Origin: Falsochrobactrum shanghaiense
GTDB lineage: Bacteria; Pseudomonadota; Alphaproteobacteria; Rhizobiales; Rhizobiaceae
DNA: 64,000 nucleotides
Direction of reading: 5' to 3'
Assembly: GCF_003149535.1 (NCBI RefSeq)
Contig: NZ_QGDB01000001.1
Location: 124,001 to 188,000 of the forward strand
In this document: piece by piece, positions 1 to 8,497 of the stretch
Position numbering within the stretch: position 1 is the stretch's first letter
How the letters are laid out: the number at the start of each line of letters is the position of its first letter
Position numbers and translations under genes: made by a program
Notes under the pieces: model-generated
What the model saw: only the letters and a program-made list of their open reading frames with translations
What the model was told of the DNA's origin: nothing
The model's database searches: none

Positions 1-21
1 CTGCCTTACGTTGTGAAGTAA
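1..21 (+). CDS. rpsR: 30S ribosomal protein S18, C-terminal end only
   Basis: The window opens inside a reading frame that encodes LPYVVK and stops with TAA. This hexapeptide is the usual C-terminus of rhizobial S18. The position, just upstream of a DUF2232 gene and rplI, is the standard rpsF–rpsR–DUF2232–rplI ribosomal operon order of Hyphomicrobiales. Only seven codons including the stop are present, so the call rests on the motif and the neighbours. Confidence 0.8.
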   Translation: MPYVVK

Positions 22-29
22 GAAAAATG

Positions 30-53
30 CAGGGGGCGGTTTGCCGCCTCCTG
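30..53. terminator. strong hairpin between rpsR and the DUF2232 gene
   Basis: A 10-bp stem (CAGGGGGCGG with CCGCCTCCTG, one G·T pair) closes a TTTG loop nine bases after the rpsR stop. No T-run follows, so it is more likely a processing or 3'-end-stabilising hairpin, or a partial attenuator within the operon, than a full intrinsic terminator. The operon continues into the DUF2232 gene and rplI. Confidence 0.5.
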
Positions 54-167
54 TCTCCTCCGTTGCGATGGGCGCAGTGGAGCGTAATCAAAGCCTAAGT
101 TGGGGCGAAGCGACTGATCGCCGCCTCTAACTGCAAAACCGGCCAGCCGGAGCAGGACAGCGAAATC

Positions 168-1127
168 ATGAAATTCAACGGAGCCATCATTGGTGTCGGC
201 ATGGTAGCGGGGCTTGCCTCGGCGCTGATGTCGTCCGGCGTCATTACCCAGTCGGGTCTGGCGATGGTTCTCTATTTCCTCACGCCATTGCCGATTTTTG
301 CCGCAGCCCTTGGCTGGGGATCGGGTGCGGGTATCCTGGCCGCGGCCATCGCCACGATTGCGGTGGGGATTTTCGCGGTGCCCATGGCGGCGCTGCTCAT
401 GGCCTTGACAAGCTTCATTCCGGCTGCAACCGGCGCCTATCTCTCCGGGCTTGCCCGCCCCGCCAGGGAACTGGGCGGACCGACAGACGTGATGGTATGG
501 TATCCGGTTTCGGACATCGTCTTCCGTCTGGCCCTGATGGTTGCGATAAGCTTTGTCATTATCGGCGCCATTATCGGCTTTGGGCCGGATATGGTCGGTG
601 AACTGGCAAGTGCGCTGATCGACCGTATCTCGGAAGCCGATCCGCAATTCGCCCCCGATGAGAGCATGCGCCAGAGCCTGACCGCGCTTTTGATGGTGGC
701 TTTGCCTGCCATCCAGCCGGCAACCTGCCTTGTCATTCTGGTCGGCAATTTCTACCTCGCATTGCGGCTGAGTGCGATGTCGGGCCGTCTGAGGCGTCCA
801 CGCGACGACTGGCCTGCGACCTTGCGCATGCCGCGTCAGGCGCTGCTGGTCTTTGCGGTTGCGCTTGCGCTCGCATTCCTGCCCGGCACTGCCGGGGTCG
901 TCGCAACCGTTTTCGCCGGGGCGCTGAGCGCGGGCTTCATAATGGCGGGACTTGCGATCTTCCATCAGCGCACGCGCGGCAAGCCGTGGCGCGCGATGGC
1001 ATTGTGGTTCGTCTATGCGGCGATTCTCTTTTTCGCATTCCTGCTTTTTTTCTTCCTCGTCTTCGGGCTTTTCGACACGTCGCGCGGTGCGCCGGTGTCA
1101 AAAATCCCCGAAGCCGATAATCAGTAA
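168..1127 (+). CDS. DUF2232 multi-pass membrane protein
   Basis: A 319-residue, very hydrophobic protein with about eight predicted membrane spans (for example residues 4–25, 30–60, 65–90, 115–140, 180–205, 225–265 and 280–310). Position between rpsR and rplI matches the DUF2232 (YybS-like) family found there in rhizobia. YybS-type proteins resemble the membrane components of ECF/BioY-like transporters, but no substrate is known and none can be read from this sequence. The ATG at 168 starts right at a hydrophobic segment and has only a weak upstream ribosome-binding site. The gene ends 29 bases before rplI and is very likely cotranscribed with it. Confidence 0.75.
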   Translation: MKFNGAIIGVGMVAGLASALMSSGVITQSGLAMVLYFLTPLPIFAAALGWGSGAGILAAAIATIAVGIFAVPMAALLMALTSFIPAATGAYLSGLARPARELGGPTDVMVWYPVSDIVFRLALMVAISFVIIGAIIGFGPDMVGELASALIDRISEADPQFAPDESMRQSLTALLMVALPAIQPATCLVILVGNFYLALRLSAMSGRLRRPRDDWPATLRMPRQALLVFAVALALAFLPGTAGVVATVFAGALSAGFIMAGLAIFHQRTRGKPWRAMALWFVYAAILFFAFLLFFFLVFGLFDTSRGAPVSKIPEADNQ

Positions 1128-1156
1128 ACAGAATTAAAACTCGAAAGGAAACTCCA

Positions 1157-1732
1157 ATGGAAGTCATTCTTCTGGAACGTATCGGCCGCCTCGGCCAGAT
1201 GGGCGAAACCGTCAAGGTCAAGGACGGCTATGCCCGCAACTTCCTGCTGCCGCAGGGCAAGGCGCTGCGCGCCAACGAAGCCAACAAGAAGAAGTTCGAA
1301 GGCCAGCGCGCACAGCTCGAAGCGCAGAACCTCGAACGCAAGAAGGAAGCCGACGCCGTTGCTGAAAAGCTCGACGGCAAGAGCTTCATCGTCGTGCGTT
1401 CGGCTGGTGAAACCGGCCAGCTCTACGGCTCCGTCTCGACCCGCGACATTGCCGAGATCGTCACCGAGAACGGCTTCAGCCTGCACCGCAACCAGGTCGA
1501 GCTGAACCATCCGATCAAGACCATCGGCCTGCACCAGATCGTCGTTTCGCTGCATCCGGAAGTCGAAGTGACCATTTCGATCAATATCGCGCGTTCGACC
1601 GAAGAAGCCGAACGTCAGGCGAAGGGCGAAGACCTCACCTCGATCGAAGCCATTTACGGCATCGAAGAAGAGCCGCTTGCTGAAGAATATTTCGACGAAG
1701 ACGAAGAAGCTGAAGGCGAAGAACAGGCCTGA
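1157..1732 (+). CDS. rplI: 50S ribosomal protein L9
   Basis: Encodes 191 residues beginning [16 protein letters not shown], followed by the [17 protein letters not shown] signature of L9 (about residues 22–38). L9 binds 23S rRNA domain V and helps keep reading frame during translation. The N-terminal RNA-binding domain, long connecting helix (about 40–75) and C-terminal domain are intact. The acidic tail (about 170–191, rich in E and D) is an alphaproteobacterial extension that makes it longer than the roughly 150 residues of E. coli L9. The start ATG has AAAGGAAA about 8 bases upstream. It is the last gene of the rpsR operon and is followed by a strong terminator. Confidence 0.97.
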   Translation: MEVILLERIGRLGQMGETVKVKDGYARNFLLPQGKALRANEANKKKFEGQRAQLEAQNLERKKEADAVAEKLDGKSFIVVRSAGETGQLYGSVSTRDIAEIVTENGFSLHRNQVELNHPIKTIGLHQIVVSLHPEVEVTISINIARSTEEAERQAKGEDLTSIEAIYGIEEEPLAEEYFDEDEEAEGEEQA

Positions 1733-1781
1733 TCGGCTTTTTCGCGCCCAAGCTTCCAACGGCGGTAAACTTTATATGATC

Positions 1782-1808
1782 AAGCCCGGCGGCATCCGCC
1801 GGGCTTTT
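1782..1808 (+). terminator. intrinsic terminator of the rpsR–rplI operon
   Basis: An 11-bp perfect stem (AAGCCCGGCGG with CCGCCGGGCTT) closes a CAT loop and runs directly into TTTT. It lies 49 bases past the rplI stop and would end transcription of the ribosomal operon. Confidence 0.9.
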
Positions 1809-1999
1809 CCTCTTTCCAGAACCGGAAAAGTGCCTATTCTCCATATCAGGACTATTTTATGTTCAGATTGAAACAGTGAAGACGATAAAGTTCATGCTCC
1901 GGCGGCTTTGTTCGAGATGCTTCATCCGCAGACAATCGACTGCCTGAACGCGACGGCATGGACATGCGCATTGTTTTGATCCCCAGGAGGAGGCGGGCA

Positions 2000-3280
2000 A
2001 TGAACAGGATGTTGCGTATTGTTCTCAACCATATGATCAAAGCCGGTGATCTGACGGTCACCGATTCAGGCGGCAGGCAGTGCCGCTTTGGCGACAGGAC
2101 CGGCATACCTGTCCATATCCGCTTCAATAATGCCCGTGCCGAGCGCGCAATCGCCTTCAATCCCGAACTCAAGCTCGGCGAATGTTTCATGGATGGCGAG
2201 CTCGATTTTCTGGAAGGCGACATCTACACATTGCTGCAGATCGTCTTTGAAAATACCGGTCCCACGGCTGCGACAGAGCCGTGGATGCGCATGCTGGGTT
2301 CGCTGCGCATCTTCTTTCGCCGCTTCCAGCAGATGAACACCATTGCCCGTTCATCCAGCAATATCAAAAGCCATTATGATCTTTCGGGCGAGCTTTACGA
2401 TCTGTTCCTTGATCCCGACAAGCAATATTCCTGCGCCTATTTCGATCCGCCCAATGCAACGCTGGCGCAGGCGCAGCTTGCCAAGAAGCGCCATATCGCG
2501 GCAAAGCTTCTGGTCAATGAGGGAGACAGGGTGCTCGACATCGGCTGCGGCTGGGGCGGCATGGGGCTTTATCTCGCCCGCTATCTCAAGGCCAATGTGA
2601 CGGGGGTTACGCTTTCAGAAGAGCAATATACCATCGCCAACCGGCGCGCCGCCGAGGAAGGGCTGGCTGAACGCGCCAGATTCGAACTGACGGATTATCG
2701 CAAGATCGACGACAAATTCGACCGGCTGGTCTCGGTCGGCATGTTCGAGCATGTCGGCGTGGGGCATTTCGCGGAATATTTCGAACATGCGGCGCGGCTG
2801 ATGAAGCCCGACGGCGTCTTTATGCTGCATGCCATCGGCCGGGCCGATGGTCCCGGTGCCACCAATCCCTTCATTCGCAAATATATCTTCCCCGGCGGCT
2901 ATATTCCCGCGCTTTCAGAAGTGCTGCCGCATATCGAAAAGGCCGGGCTTTACGTCACCGACATCGAAATCCTGCGGTTGCATTATGCCGAGACGCTCAA
3001 AGAATGGCGCAAGGCCTTCATGGCCAATCGCGACCGGGCGAAGGCGCTTTATGATGAACGTTTCTGCCGTATGTGGGAGTTTTATCTTGCCGGTTCGGAG
3101 AGTGCTTTCCGCTGGCAGAACATGATGGTCTTCCATATCCAGATCGCCCACAAGCAGGAAGCAGTGCCCCTCACCCGCAACTATATCGAAGCGGAGGAAA
3201 AGCGCCTCAAGCGCCTCGACAGCGCCCCCAAGGGCGCCAATAGCGAGACAGAATCGGCACGGAAAAGCGTGAAACTCTGA
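2000..3280 (+). CDS. cfa: cyclopropane-fatty-acyl-phospholipid synthase family methyltransferase
   Basis: A 426-residue SAM-dependent methyltransferase expected to add a methylene bridge to unsaturated phospholipid acyl chains. Visible marks are the family segment HYDLSGELYDLFLD (about 125–138) followed by YSCAYF, and the SAM-binding motif VLDIGCGWGG (178–187). The later GMFEHVG and the HYAETL/WR C-terminal region also fit Cfa. An upstream in-frame ATG at 1958 exists, but the ATG at 2000 has a clear AGGAGG at 1986–1991 and gives the usual N-terminus. It stands alone between the rplI terminator and dnaB. Brucella carries more than one Cfa homologue, so which paralogue this is cannot be decided here. 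Confidence 0.9.
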   Translation: MNRMLRIVLNHMIKAGDLTVTDSGGRQCRFGDRTGIPVHIRFNNARAERAIAFNPELKLGECFMDGELDFLEGDIYTLLQIVFENTGPTAATEPWMRMLGSLRIFFRRFQQMNTIARSSSNIKSHYDLSGELYDLFLDPDKQYSCAYFDPPNATLAQAQLAKKRHIAAKLLVNEGDRVLDIGCGWGGMGLYLARYLKANVTGVTLSEEQYTIANRRAAEEGLAERARFELTDYRKIDDKFDRLVSVGMFEHVGVGHFAEYFEHAARLMKPDGVFMLHAIGRADGPGATNPFIRKYIFPGGYIPALSEVLPHIEKAGLYVTDIEILRLHYAETLKEWRKAFMANRDRAKALYDERFCRMWEFYLAGSESAFRWQNMMVFHIQIAHKQEAVPLTRNYIEAEEKRLKRLDSAPKGANSETESARKSVKL

Positions 3281-3379
3281 TTTGCGCGGGAATGCGTCAA
3301 GAACAAGTTGTGCGTAATTTCCTTCTCGCTGTGGATGGCTGTGAATCATGGTATGCTTGGCCGCTTTCTGCGAAACCGG

Positions 3380-3396
3380 GGCAACGCAGCGTTGCC
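3380..3396. other. perfect 17-bp palindrome in the dnaB leader
   Basis: GGCAACGC and GCGTTGCC flank a single A, and TTTGCC follows. It sits 100 bases past the cfa stop and 54 bases before dnaB. It may act as a weak cfa terminator (stem GGCAAC/GTTGCC with a five-base loop) or as a protein-binding site. The sequence alone does not decide. Confidence 0.35.
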
Positions 3397-3449
3397 TTTG
3401 CCGTCACTTAGGCGCTAGCTGAAAGGATCAGGGACAGGATCAGAGAATC

Positions 3450-4955
3450 ATGGCGGAAGCGGCATTACGCAAACTCGACGATATGCGCGATCAGAAGGAT
3501 ACGCTTTATCGCGAGGCACCCCACAATATTGAGGCGGAACAGGCGCTTTTGGGCGCGATCCTCATCAATAATGACGCCTTCTACCGCGTCTCGGACTTTC
3601 TCAAGCCGACCCATTTCTTCGAGCCGCTGCATCGGCGCATTTACGAAATCGCGACCGATCTGATCCGCGTCGGCAAGATGGCCAATCCGGTCACGATGAA
3701 GACCTTCCTGCCCAATGAGGGCAAGATCGGCGACCTAACGGTGTTTCAATATGTGGCGCGCCTTGCCACCGAAGCCGTCACCATCATCAATGCCGAGGAT
3801 TATGGCCGCGCGATCTATGATCTCGCCACCCGCCGCGCGCTGATCGGCATTGGCGAGGACATGGTCAATGTCGCCTATGACGCGCCGGTCGACAACGCCC
3901 CGCAAGAGCAGATCGAGGATGCCGAACGCCGCCTGTTCGAACTTGCCGAAACGGGCCGTTACGATGGTGGCTTCCAGCCGTTCAAGGATGCCGTGACCAC
4001 CGCCGTCGACATGGCCAATGCCGCCTTCATGCGCGACGGCCATCTGTCGGGCATTTCCACGGGCATCCATGCGCTCGACGGCAAGATGGGCGGCTTGCAG
4101 CCTTCCGATCTCATCATTCTGGCCGGGCGTCCGGGCATGGGCAAGACTTCGCTTGCCACCAATATCGCCTTCAATATTGCAGGCGTCTATGAGGGCGAGC
4201 AGCAGGCCGACGGCTCCATCAAGGCCAGGAATGGCGGCGTGGTCGGTTTCTTCTCGCTGGAAATGTCGGCGGAACAGCTTGCAACCCGTATCATTTCCGA
4301 GCAGACGGAAGTCAGTTCATCCAAGATCCGGCGCGGTGACATCACCGAAACCGATTTCGAGAAACTGGTGGCCTGTTCGCAGGTCATGCAGAAAATTCCG
4401 CTCTATATCGACCAGACCGGCGGCATTTCCATTGCGCAGCTTGCAGCGCGCGCGCGCCGTCTCAAGCGCCAGCGCGGCCTCGATGTGCTGGTGATCGACT
4501 ATGTGCAGCTCATGACCGGCTCGTCCAAGGCGTCATCGCAGAACCGCGTGCAGGAAATCACCGAGATCACCACCGGGCTGAAGGCGCTGGCCAAGGAACT
4601 CAATGTTCCCATCATTGCGCTCTCACAGCTTTCGCGTCAGGTGGAAAGCCGCGACGACAAGCGCCCGCAGCTTTCGGACCTGCGCGAATCCGGCTCCATC
4701 GAGCAGGATGCCGACGTGGTGCTGTTCGTGTTCCGCGAGGAATATTACGTCAAGAATCTCGAACCGCGCGACGAGTTCGATCCGAAATATGAGGAATGGC
4801 GGCAGCAGTTTGAAAAAGTGCGCGGCACGGCGGATGTCATCATCGCCAAGCAGCGCCACGGACCGACCGGCACCGTCAAGCTCGCCTTCCAGGCCGAATT
4901 CACGCGCTTTGCCGATCTGGCCGAGGGTTCCTATCTGCCGGAGCAATATGAATAG
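3450..4955 (+). CDS. dnaB: replicative DNA helicase DnaB
   Basis: Encodes 501 residues: the hexameric helicase that unwinds DNA ahead of the fork and recruits primase. The N-terminal DnaB domain (about 22–125, with EAEQALLGAIL) is followed by a RecA-like ATPase core with Walker A AGRPGMGKTS (225–234), the H2 region FSLEMSAEQL, Walker B VLVIDYVQLM, and the late SQLSRQVE and LRESGSIEQDADVV segments. Length is typical. The ATG at 3450 follows GGGACAGGATCAGAGAATC with a modest purine-rich site. The stop codon TAG forms the first three bases of an interspersed repeat. Confidence 0.98.
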   Translation: MAEAALRKLDDMRDQKDTLYREAPHNIEAEQALLGAILINNDAFYRVSDFLKPTHFFEPLHRRIYEIATDLIRVGKMANPVTMKTFLPNEGKIGDLTVFQYVARLATEAVTIINAEDYGRAIYDLATRRALIGIGEDMVNVAYDAPVDNAPQEQIEDAERRLFELAETGRYDGGFQPFKDAVTTAVDMANAAFMRDGHLSGISTGIHALDGKMGGLQPSDLIILAGRPGMGKTSLATNIAFNIAGVYEGEQQADGSIKARNGGVVGFFSLEMSAEQLATRIISEQTEVSSSKIRRGDITETDFEKLVACSQVMQKIPLYIDQTGGISIAQLAARARRLKRQRGLDVLVIDYVQLMTGSSKASSQNRVQEITEITTGLKALAKELNVPIIALSQLSRQVESRDDKRPQLSDLRESGSIEQDADVVLFVFREEYYVKNLEPRDEFDPKYEEWRQQFEKVRGTADVIIAKQRHGPTGTVKLAFQAEFTRFADLAEGSYLPEQYE

Positions 4956-5056
4956 AGCATTTCCAGCAAAAGTGTGAAACGCCTTCGCAGGGAAATCAGT
5001 TCACTGGACTGATTTCTCTTCCTGCTTCGATGCGTTCGGATAATGCGACAAGGAAG
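4953..5056. repeat. interspersed repeat overlapping the dnaB stop codon
   Basis: Begins TAGAGCATTTCCAGCAAAAG and continues TGTGAAACG (4953–4981). The same 29 bases recur in reverse at the right end of the repeat at 10987–11092. Inside is a palindrome, GAAATCAGT (4992–5000) with ACTGATTTC (5008–5016), and a further shared block CGGATAATGCG (5037–5047). The family therefore has shared ends and a variable centre. It fills most of the gap between dnaB and azlD. Confidence 0.75.
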
Positions 5057-5069
5057 AATGCAGGCTAAA

Positions 5070-5372
5070 TCATAGCCCCGCAAGCCGCAGCAGGGCGACG
5101 CAGGCCACCCCGATGGCGGTTGCGCCGAGCAAGGGCAGGCGCAAGGCCGCAAATGCCGTAAGCGCGCAGCCGATCGTTTCGGCAACGCCCGTCATCAGCG
5201 CCGTGGGCGCGACGACTGCCATCAGCACAGCGGGCGGAATGGCCGTCAGCGCCTCGCGGGCGCGCGCCGATAATTTGACATAGCGGATCAGCACGAGCCC
5301 CGAAAGCCGGATCAGCGCGGTTGCAATCGCCATGGCGAGAATGGCAGCCAAGGTGGAAAGATCGAGCGTCAT
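5070..5372 (-). CDS. azlD: AzlD-family branched-chain amino acid export subunit
   Basis: A 100-residue protein of four hydrophobic segments (about 5–30, 40–62, 66–82 and 84–100) with the early IRLSGLVLI and the AIPPAVLMAVVAP motif usual in AzlD. AzlD is the small partner of AzlC, and together they export branched-chain amino acids or analogues. The start ATG overlaps the azlC stop as TAATG, which indicates translational coupling and fixes the start. The gene ends 14 bases from the repeat behind dnaB. Confidence 0.85.
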   Translation of the reverse strand: MTLDLSTLAAILAMAIATALIRLSGLVLIRYVKLSARAREALTAIPPAVLMAVVAPTALMTGVAETIGCALTAFAALRLPLLGATAIGVACVALLRLAGL

Positions 5373-6061
5373 TATGCGCTTTTCTCCTCTGCGGCAGGTC
5401 CATGGGCCATGGCAACAGCAAGACCCGCCAGCGCACCGGCGGCGATATACCAGACGCCGCCAAGCAATTGATGGGCCGTGATTGCCGCAATGGCGCTGGC
5501 AAGCAGCACCGCACCCGTGCGCCGTCCCTTCCAGAAACTCATCATCAGAACGATGAAGACCGCCGGAAAGGCGAAATCCAGCCCGATCAGGGCAGGATCG
5601 CCCATCGTGTTGCCAGCGAGCGCGCCAAACAGCGACGACAGCACCCATGCGGCATAAAACGGCAGGGCGATACCCGCATACCAGATCGGCGTCAGCCTGC
5701 CTTCGCGCGCCTTCAATTCAGCAATCGCCCATATTTCATCGGTCAGAAACAGGATCGCCGCATATTTGCGCCAGCCGGTGAATTGGCCGACATGCGGGCC
5801 GATGGAAGCCGACATGAGAACGAGGCGCAGATTGACGAGCAGGGCCGCAAAACCCACTGCCGTCCAGCTTGCCGGATGGGTCCATATATCCATCGCCACG
5901 AATTGAGAACCGCCTGCGAAAACCAGCGCGCTCATCAACACCACTTCGAGCGTCGAAAGCCCCTTGCCCGCAGCCACCGCACCATAAATTGCGCCAATGG
6001 GAATCACCGCCGCAATCAGCGGGAACATCACGCGCATGCCTGAGAGAAATTCCTTTTTCAT
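5372..6061 (-). CDS. azlC: AzlC-family branched-chain amino acid exporter, large subunit
   Basis: A 229-residue integral membrane protein. MFPLIAAVIPIGAIYGAVA and GGSQFVAMD near the N-terminus, with LMSASIGPH and the FLTDEIWAIA motif, are characteristic of AzlC. Paired with azlD by a one-base stop/start overlap. The usual ATG at 6061 has no Shine–Dalgarno sequence, because a 16-bp perfect palindrome ends three bases upstream. An in-frame ATG at 6037 is an alternative start that would shorten the protein by eight residues. The gene is divergent from radA. Confidence 0.88.
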   Translation of the reverse strand: MKKEFLSGMRVMFPLIAAVIPIGAIYGAVAAGKGLSTLEVVLMSALVFAGGSQFVAMDIWTHPASWTAVGFAALLVNLRLVLMSASIGPHVGQFTGWRKYAAILFLTDEIWAIAELKAREGRLTPIWYAGIALPFYAAWVLSSLFGALAGNTMGDPALIGLDFAFPAVFIVLMMSFWKGRRTGAVLLASAIAAITAHQLLGGVWYIAAGALAGLAVAMAHGPAAEEKSA

Positions 6062-6063
6062 GC

Positions 6064-6079
6064 GCCCGCTATAGCGGGC
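6064..6079. promoter_or_regulatory. 16-bp perfect palindrome abutting the azlC start
   Basis: GCCCGCTA and TAGCGGGC form a perfect dyad, positions –3 to –18 from the azlC ATG, exactly where a ribosome-binding site should be. In RNA it would fold into a GC-rich hairpin with a TATA loop. It could be an operator, a translational hairpin, or the –10 region (TATAGC) of a leaderless transcript. Confidence 0.5.
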
Positions 6080-6184
6080 CTGCGCGCGCTTGTCCTGAAC
6101 AATAATGAGGGTGAATGTGCAGTGTGGCTTGATTCCCGTTTTGTTCTATTCTACCACGGATGCATCAAGCAGGAACGGAGAAGC

Positions 6185-7576
6185 ATGGCCAAGGCGCGCA
6201 TTCAGTTCATCTGCCAGAATTGCGGATCGGTGCATTCGCGCTGGGCAGGCAAGTGCGATTCGTGCGGCGAGTGGAATACGCTTGTCGAGGAAGGCACCAA
6301 TAGCGGCATCGGCTCCGGCCCCGGCTCGATGCTGAGCAAGCGCAAGGGCCGCGCAGTGGCGCTCACCTCGCTTTCGGGCGACATAGAGGACGCGCCGCGC
6401 ATCATTTCGGGCATCAGCGAGCTTGACCGTGTGACCGGCGGCGGCTTCGTGCGCGGCTCGGCAGTGCTGATCGGCGGCGATCCGGGCATCGGCAAATCCA
6501 CCCTGCTGACACAGGCCGCAGCCGCCCTTTCCAATCAGGGCCATCGCATTGTCTATGTCTCGGGCGAAGAGGCGGTGGCGCAGATCAGGCTGCGCGCGCA
6601 GCGTCTTGGTGTGGCGTCGAGTGCTGTGGAGCTTGCCGCCGAAACCAATGTCGAAGACATTCTTGCCACTGTCTCCGATGGCAAGCGGCCCGATCTCGTC
6701 ATCATCGATTCCATCCAGACATTGTGGACGGATATGGCGGATTCAGCCCCCGGCACGGTGACGCAGGTGCGCTCTTCGGCGCAGGCGATGATCCGTTACG
6801 CCAAGCAGACGGGCGCTGCCGTGGTGCTGGTCGGCCATGTCACCAAGGACGGGCAGATCGCGGGGCCGCGCGTGGTCGAGCATATGGTTGATGGCGTGCT
6901 TTATTTCGAGGGCGAAGGCGGGCATCAATATCGCATCCTGCGCACGGTAAAGAACCGTTTCGGCCCGACCGACGAAATCGGCGTGTTTGAAATGTCGGAT
7001 GGGGGCTTGCGCGAAGTTTCCAATCCGTCCGAGCTTTTTCTGGGCGAGCGCAACGCCAAGGCGCCGGGCGCTGCCGTCTTTGCGGGCATGGAGGGCACAA
7101 GACCCGTGCTGGTCGAGATACAGGCGCTGGTTTCGCCCTCATCGCTGGGCACGCCACGCCGGGCGGTGGTAGGATGGGACGGTAGCCGGCTTGCCATGAT
7201 CCTCGCCGTTCTGGAATCGCATTGCGGGGTGCGCTTTGGCCAGCATGATGTCTATCTCAACGTGGCTGGCGGCTATCGCATCAGCGAACCGGCAGCCGAT
7301 ATTGCCGTGGCTGCGGCGCTGGTTTCATCGATGGCGGGTATTGCCCTGCCCGCAGATTGTGTTTATTTCGGCGAAATCAGCCTTTCAGGTGCTGTTCGTG
7401 CAGTGTCACATGCGGTACAGAGGCTCAAGGAAGCTGAAAAACTCGGCTTCCGGCAAGCAGTGGTGCCCGGCGGGAGCCGGGAATTGTGGAAAGACCGCGA
7501 TTTCGGCCTTATGGAAACCACTGCCCTGCCCGATCTCGTCGCGCGCATTGCGGCATCGGGTCCGGGCAGGAAATGA
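6185..7576 (+). CDS. radA: DNA repair protein RadA (Sms)
   Basis: Encodes 463 residues of the RecA-like branch-migration helicase that helps process recombination intermediates. The N-terminal C4 zinc finger is C10-x2-C13 and C24-x2-C27. Walker A is GGDPGIGKST (97–106). The RadA-specific KNRFGPTDEIG motif is present, and a C-terminal Lon-protease-like domain includes LSGAVRAVSHAVQRLKEA. An in-frame upstream ATG at 6122 would add 21 residues unlike the family, while the ATG at 6185 has CGGAGAAGC just upstream and gives the standard MAKARIQFICQNCG start. Confidence 0.97.
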   Translation: MAKARIQFICQNCGSVHSRWAGKCDSCGEWNTLVEEGTNSGIGSGPGSMLSKRKGRAVALTSLSGDIEDAPRIISGISELDRVTGGGFVRGSAVLIGGDPGIGKSTLLTQAAAALSNQGHRIVYVSGEEAVAQIRLRAQRLGVASSAVELAAETNVEDILATVSDGKRPDLVIIDSIQTLWTDMADSAPGTVTQVRSSAQAMIRYAKQTGAAVVLVGHVTKDGQIAGPRVVEHMVDGVLYFEGEGGHQYRILRTVKNRFGPTDEIGVFEMSDGGLREVSNPSELFLGERNAKAPGAAVFAGMEGTRPVLVEIQALVSPSSLGTPRRAVVGWDGSRLAMILAVLESHCGVRFGQHDVYLNVAGGYRISEPAADIAVAAALVSSMAGIALPADCVYFGEISLSGAVRAVSHAVQRLKEAEKLGFRQAVVPGGSRELWKDRDFGLMETTALPDLVARIAASGPGRK

Positions 7577-7741
7577 GCATAATCTGTGGCTGAACAGTCG
7601 CAGATCCCTGAATTAAGTGTTGAATTTAATGGGTTTTTACAATGGAAGATTTCGTCAACCTTCCGATGTTAGATTCCGCCAAGTTTGACCGCCCGGCAGA
7701 GCGAAACATGCCGGACGCCCCCAGATTGAGGACAGGCCAGA

Positions 7742-8320
7742 ATGCCAATCACCATGCTTGATGGAATTTTACTTGGAATAACGCTGGTTTCGGCCGTTCT
7801 GGCGATGGTGCGCGGCTTCTCGCGCGAAGTGCTTTCGCTGGTCTCGTGGGCTGCGGCGGCGGTTGCAGCCTATCTGTTCTACATGCCGGTGCTGCCCTTC
7901 ATCCAGCCCTATATCAGCAATGAGACCATCGCCAAGATCGCCGCCGCAGGCGCGGTCTTCCTCGTGGTGCTCATCGTGGTCTCGCTGATCACCATGAAGA
8001 TCGCCGATTTCATCATCGACAGCCGTATCGGTGCGCTCGACCGCACGCTGGGCTTTTTGTTCGGGGCTGCGCGCGGTGTTCTTCTGGTCGTCGTCGCCAT
8101 GCTGTTTTTCAACTGGCTCGTTCCGGCCAATCAGCCGGCATGGGTCTCCAATGCCAAATCCAAGCCGATGCTCGATTCCTTCGGCCAGCAATTGATCGAC
8201 CTGCTGCCTGCCGATCCGGAATCGGCGCTCAAGAAATTCAAGCCGGGGCAAGAGACCCCTGCTGCGCCTGACGGCCAGGCTGAAACGCCCGTGCCCGACG
8301 ACACACCGGCTGCAAACTGA
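7742..8320 (+). CDS. cvpA: CvpA family membrane protein
   Basis: A 192-residue protein with four hydrophobic spans (about 5–25, 28–48, 64–88 and 100–122) and the CvpA features LSLVSWAAAAVAAY and RTLGFLFGAARGVLLV. The C-terminal 70 residues are hydrophilic and rich in P and D. CvpA was named for colicin V production in E. coli. In many bacteria, as here, it lies directly upstream of purF, and its biochemical role is still unclear. The ATG at 7742 follows a GAGGACAGG purine stretch. A hairpin separates it from purF. Confidence 0.9.
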   Translation: MPITMLDGILLGITLVSAVLAMVRGFSREVLSLVSWAAAAVAAYLFYMPVLPFIQPYISNETIAKIAAAGAVFLVVLIVVSLITMKIADFIIDSRIGALDRTLGFLFGAARGVLLVVVAMLFFNWLVPANQPAWVSNAKSKPMLDSFGQQLIDLLPADPESALKKFKPGQETPAAPDGQAETPVPDDTPAAN

Positions 8321-8340
8321 TCTGAAATGTAATTTTACCG

Positions 8341-8377
8341 ACCGGCAGCGCAAGCTGCCGGTTATGTCTGTTTTTAG
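8341..8377 (+). terminator. hairpin between cvpA and purF
   Basis: A 9-bp perfect stem (ACCGGCAGC with GCTGCCGGT) around GCAA, a very stable tetraloop of the GNRA type. A TGTCTGTTTTT stretch follows, but only after several bases. It may terminate or attenuate transcription between cvpA and purF. Confidence 0.6.
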
Positions 8378-8497
8378 CCTCAATAAGTCTTATATAGCGG
8401 GTGAAACCATGCCGCGTGCAAGGGATTGCTTTCAAAAAAGCGCCCTTTCATGTAAAGGTTGCTTTTAACAACCCGCAATCGAAAGGCCTTGCGGACA

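Noticed and set aside
6-965. Long open frame on the minus strand opposite the DUF2232 gene, and several similar ones (14775–16532, 19833–21545, 37437–39014, 43795–45543, 61503–63011)
   Set aside because: They are rich in R, H, Q and G, have no ribosome-binding sites or domains, and lie wholly opposite well-supported genes. They are a by-product of high-G+C codon use.
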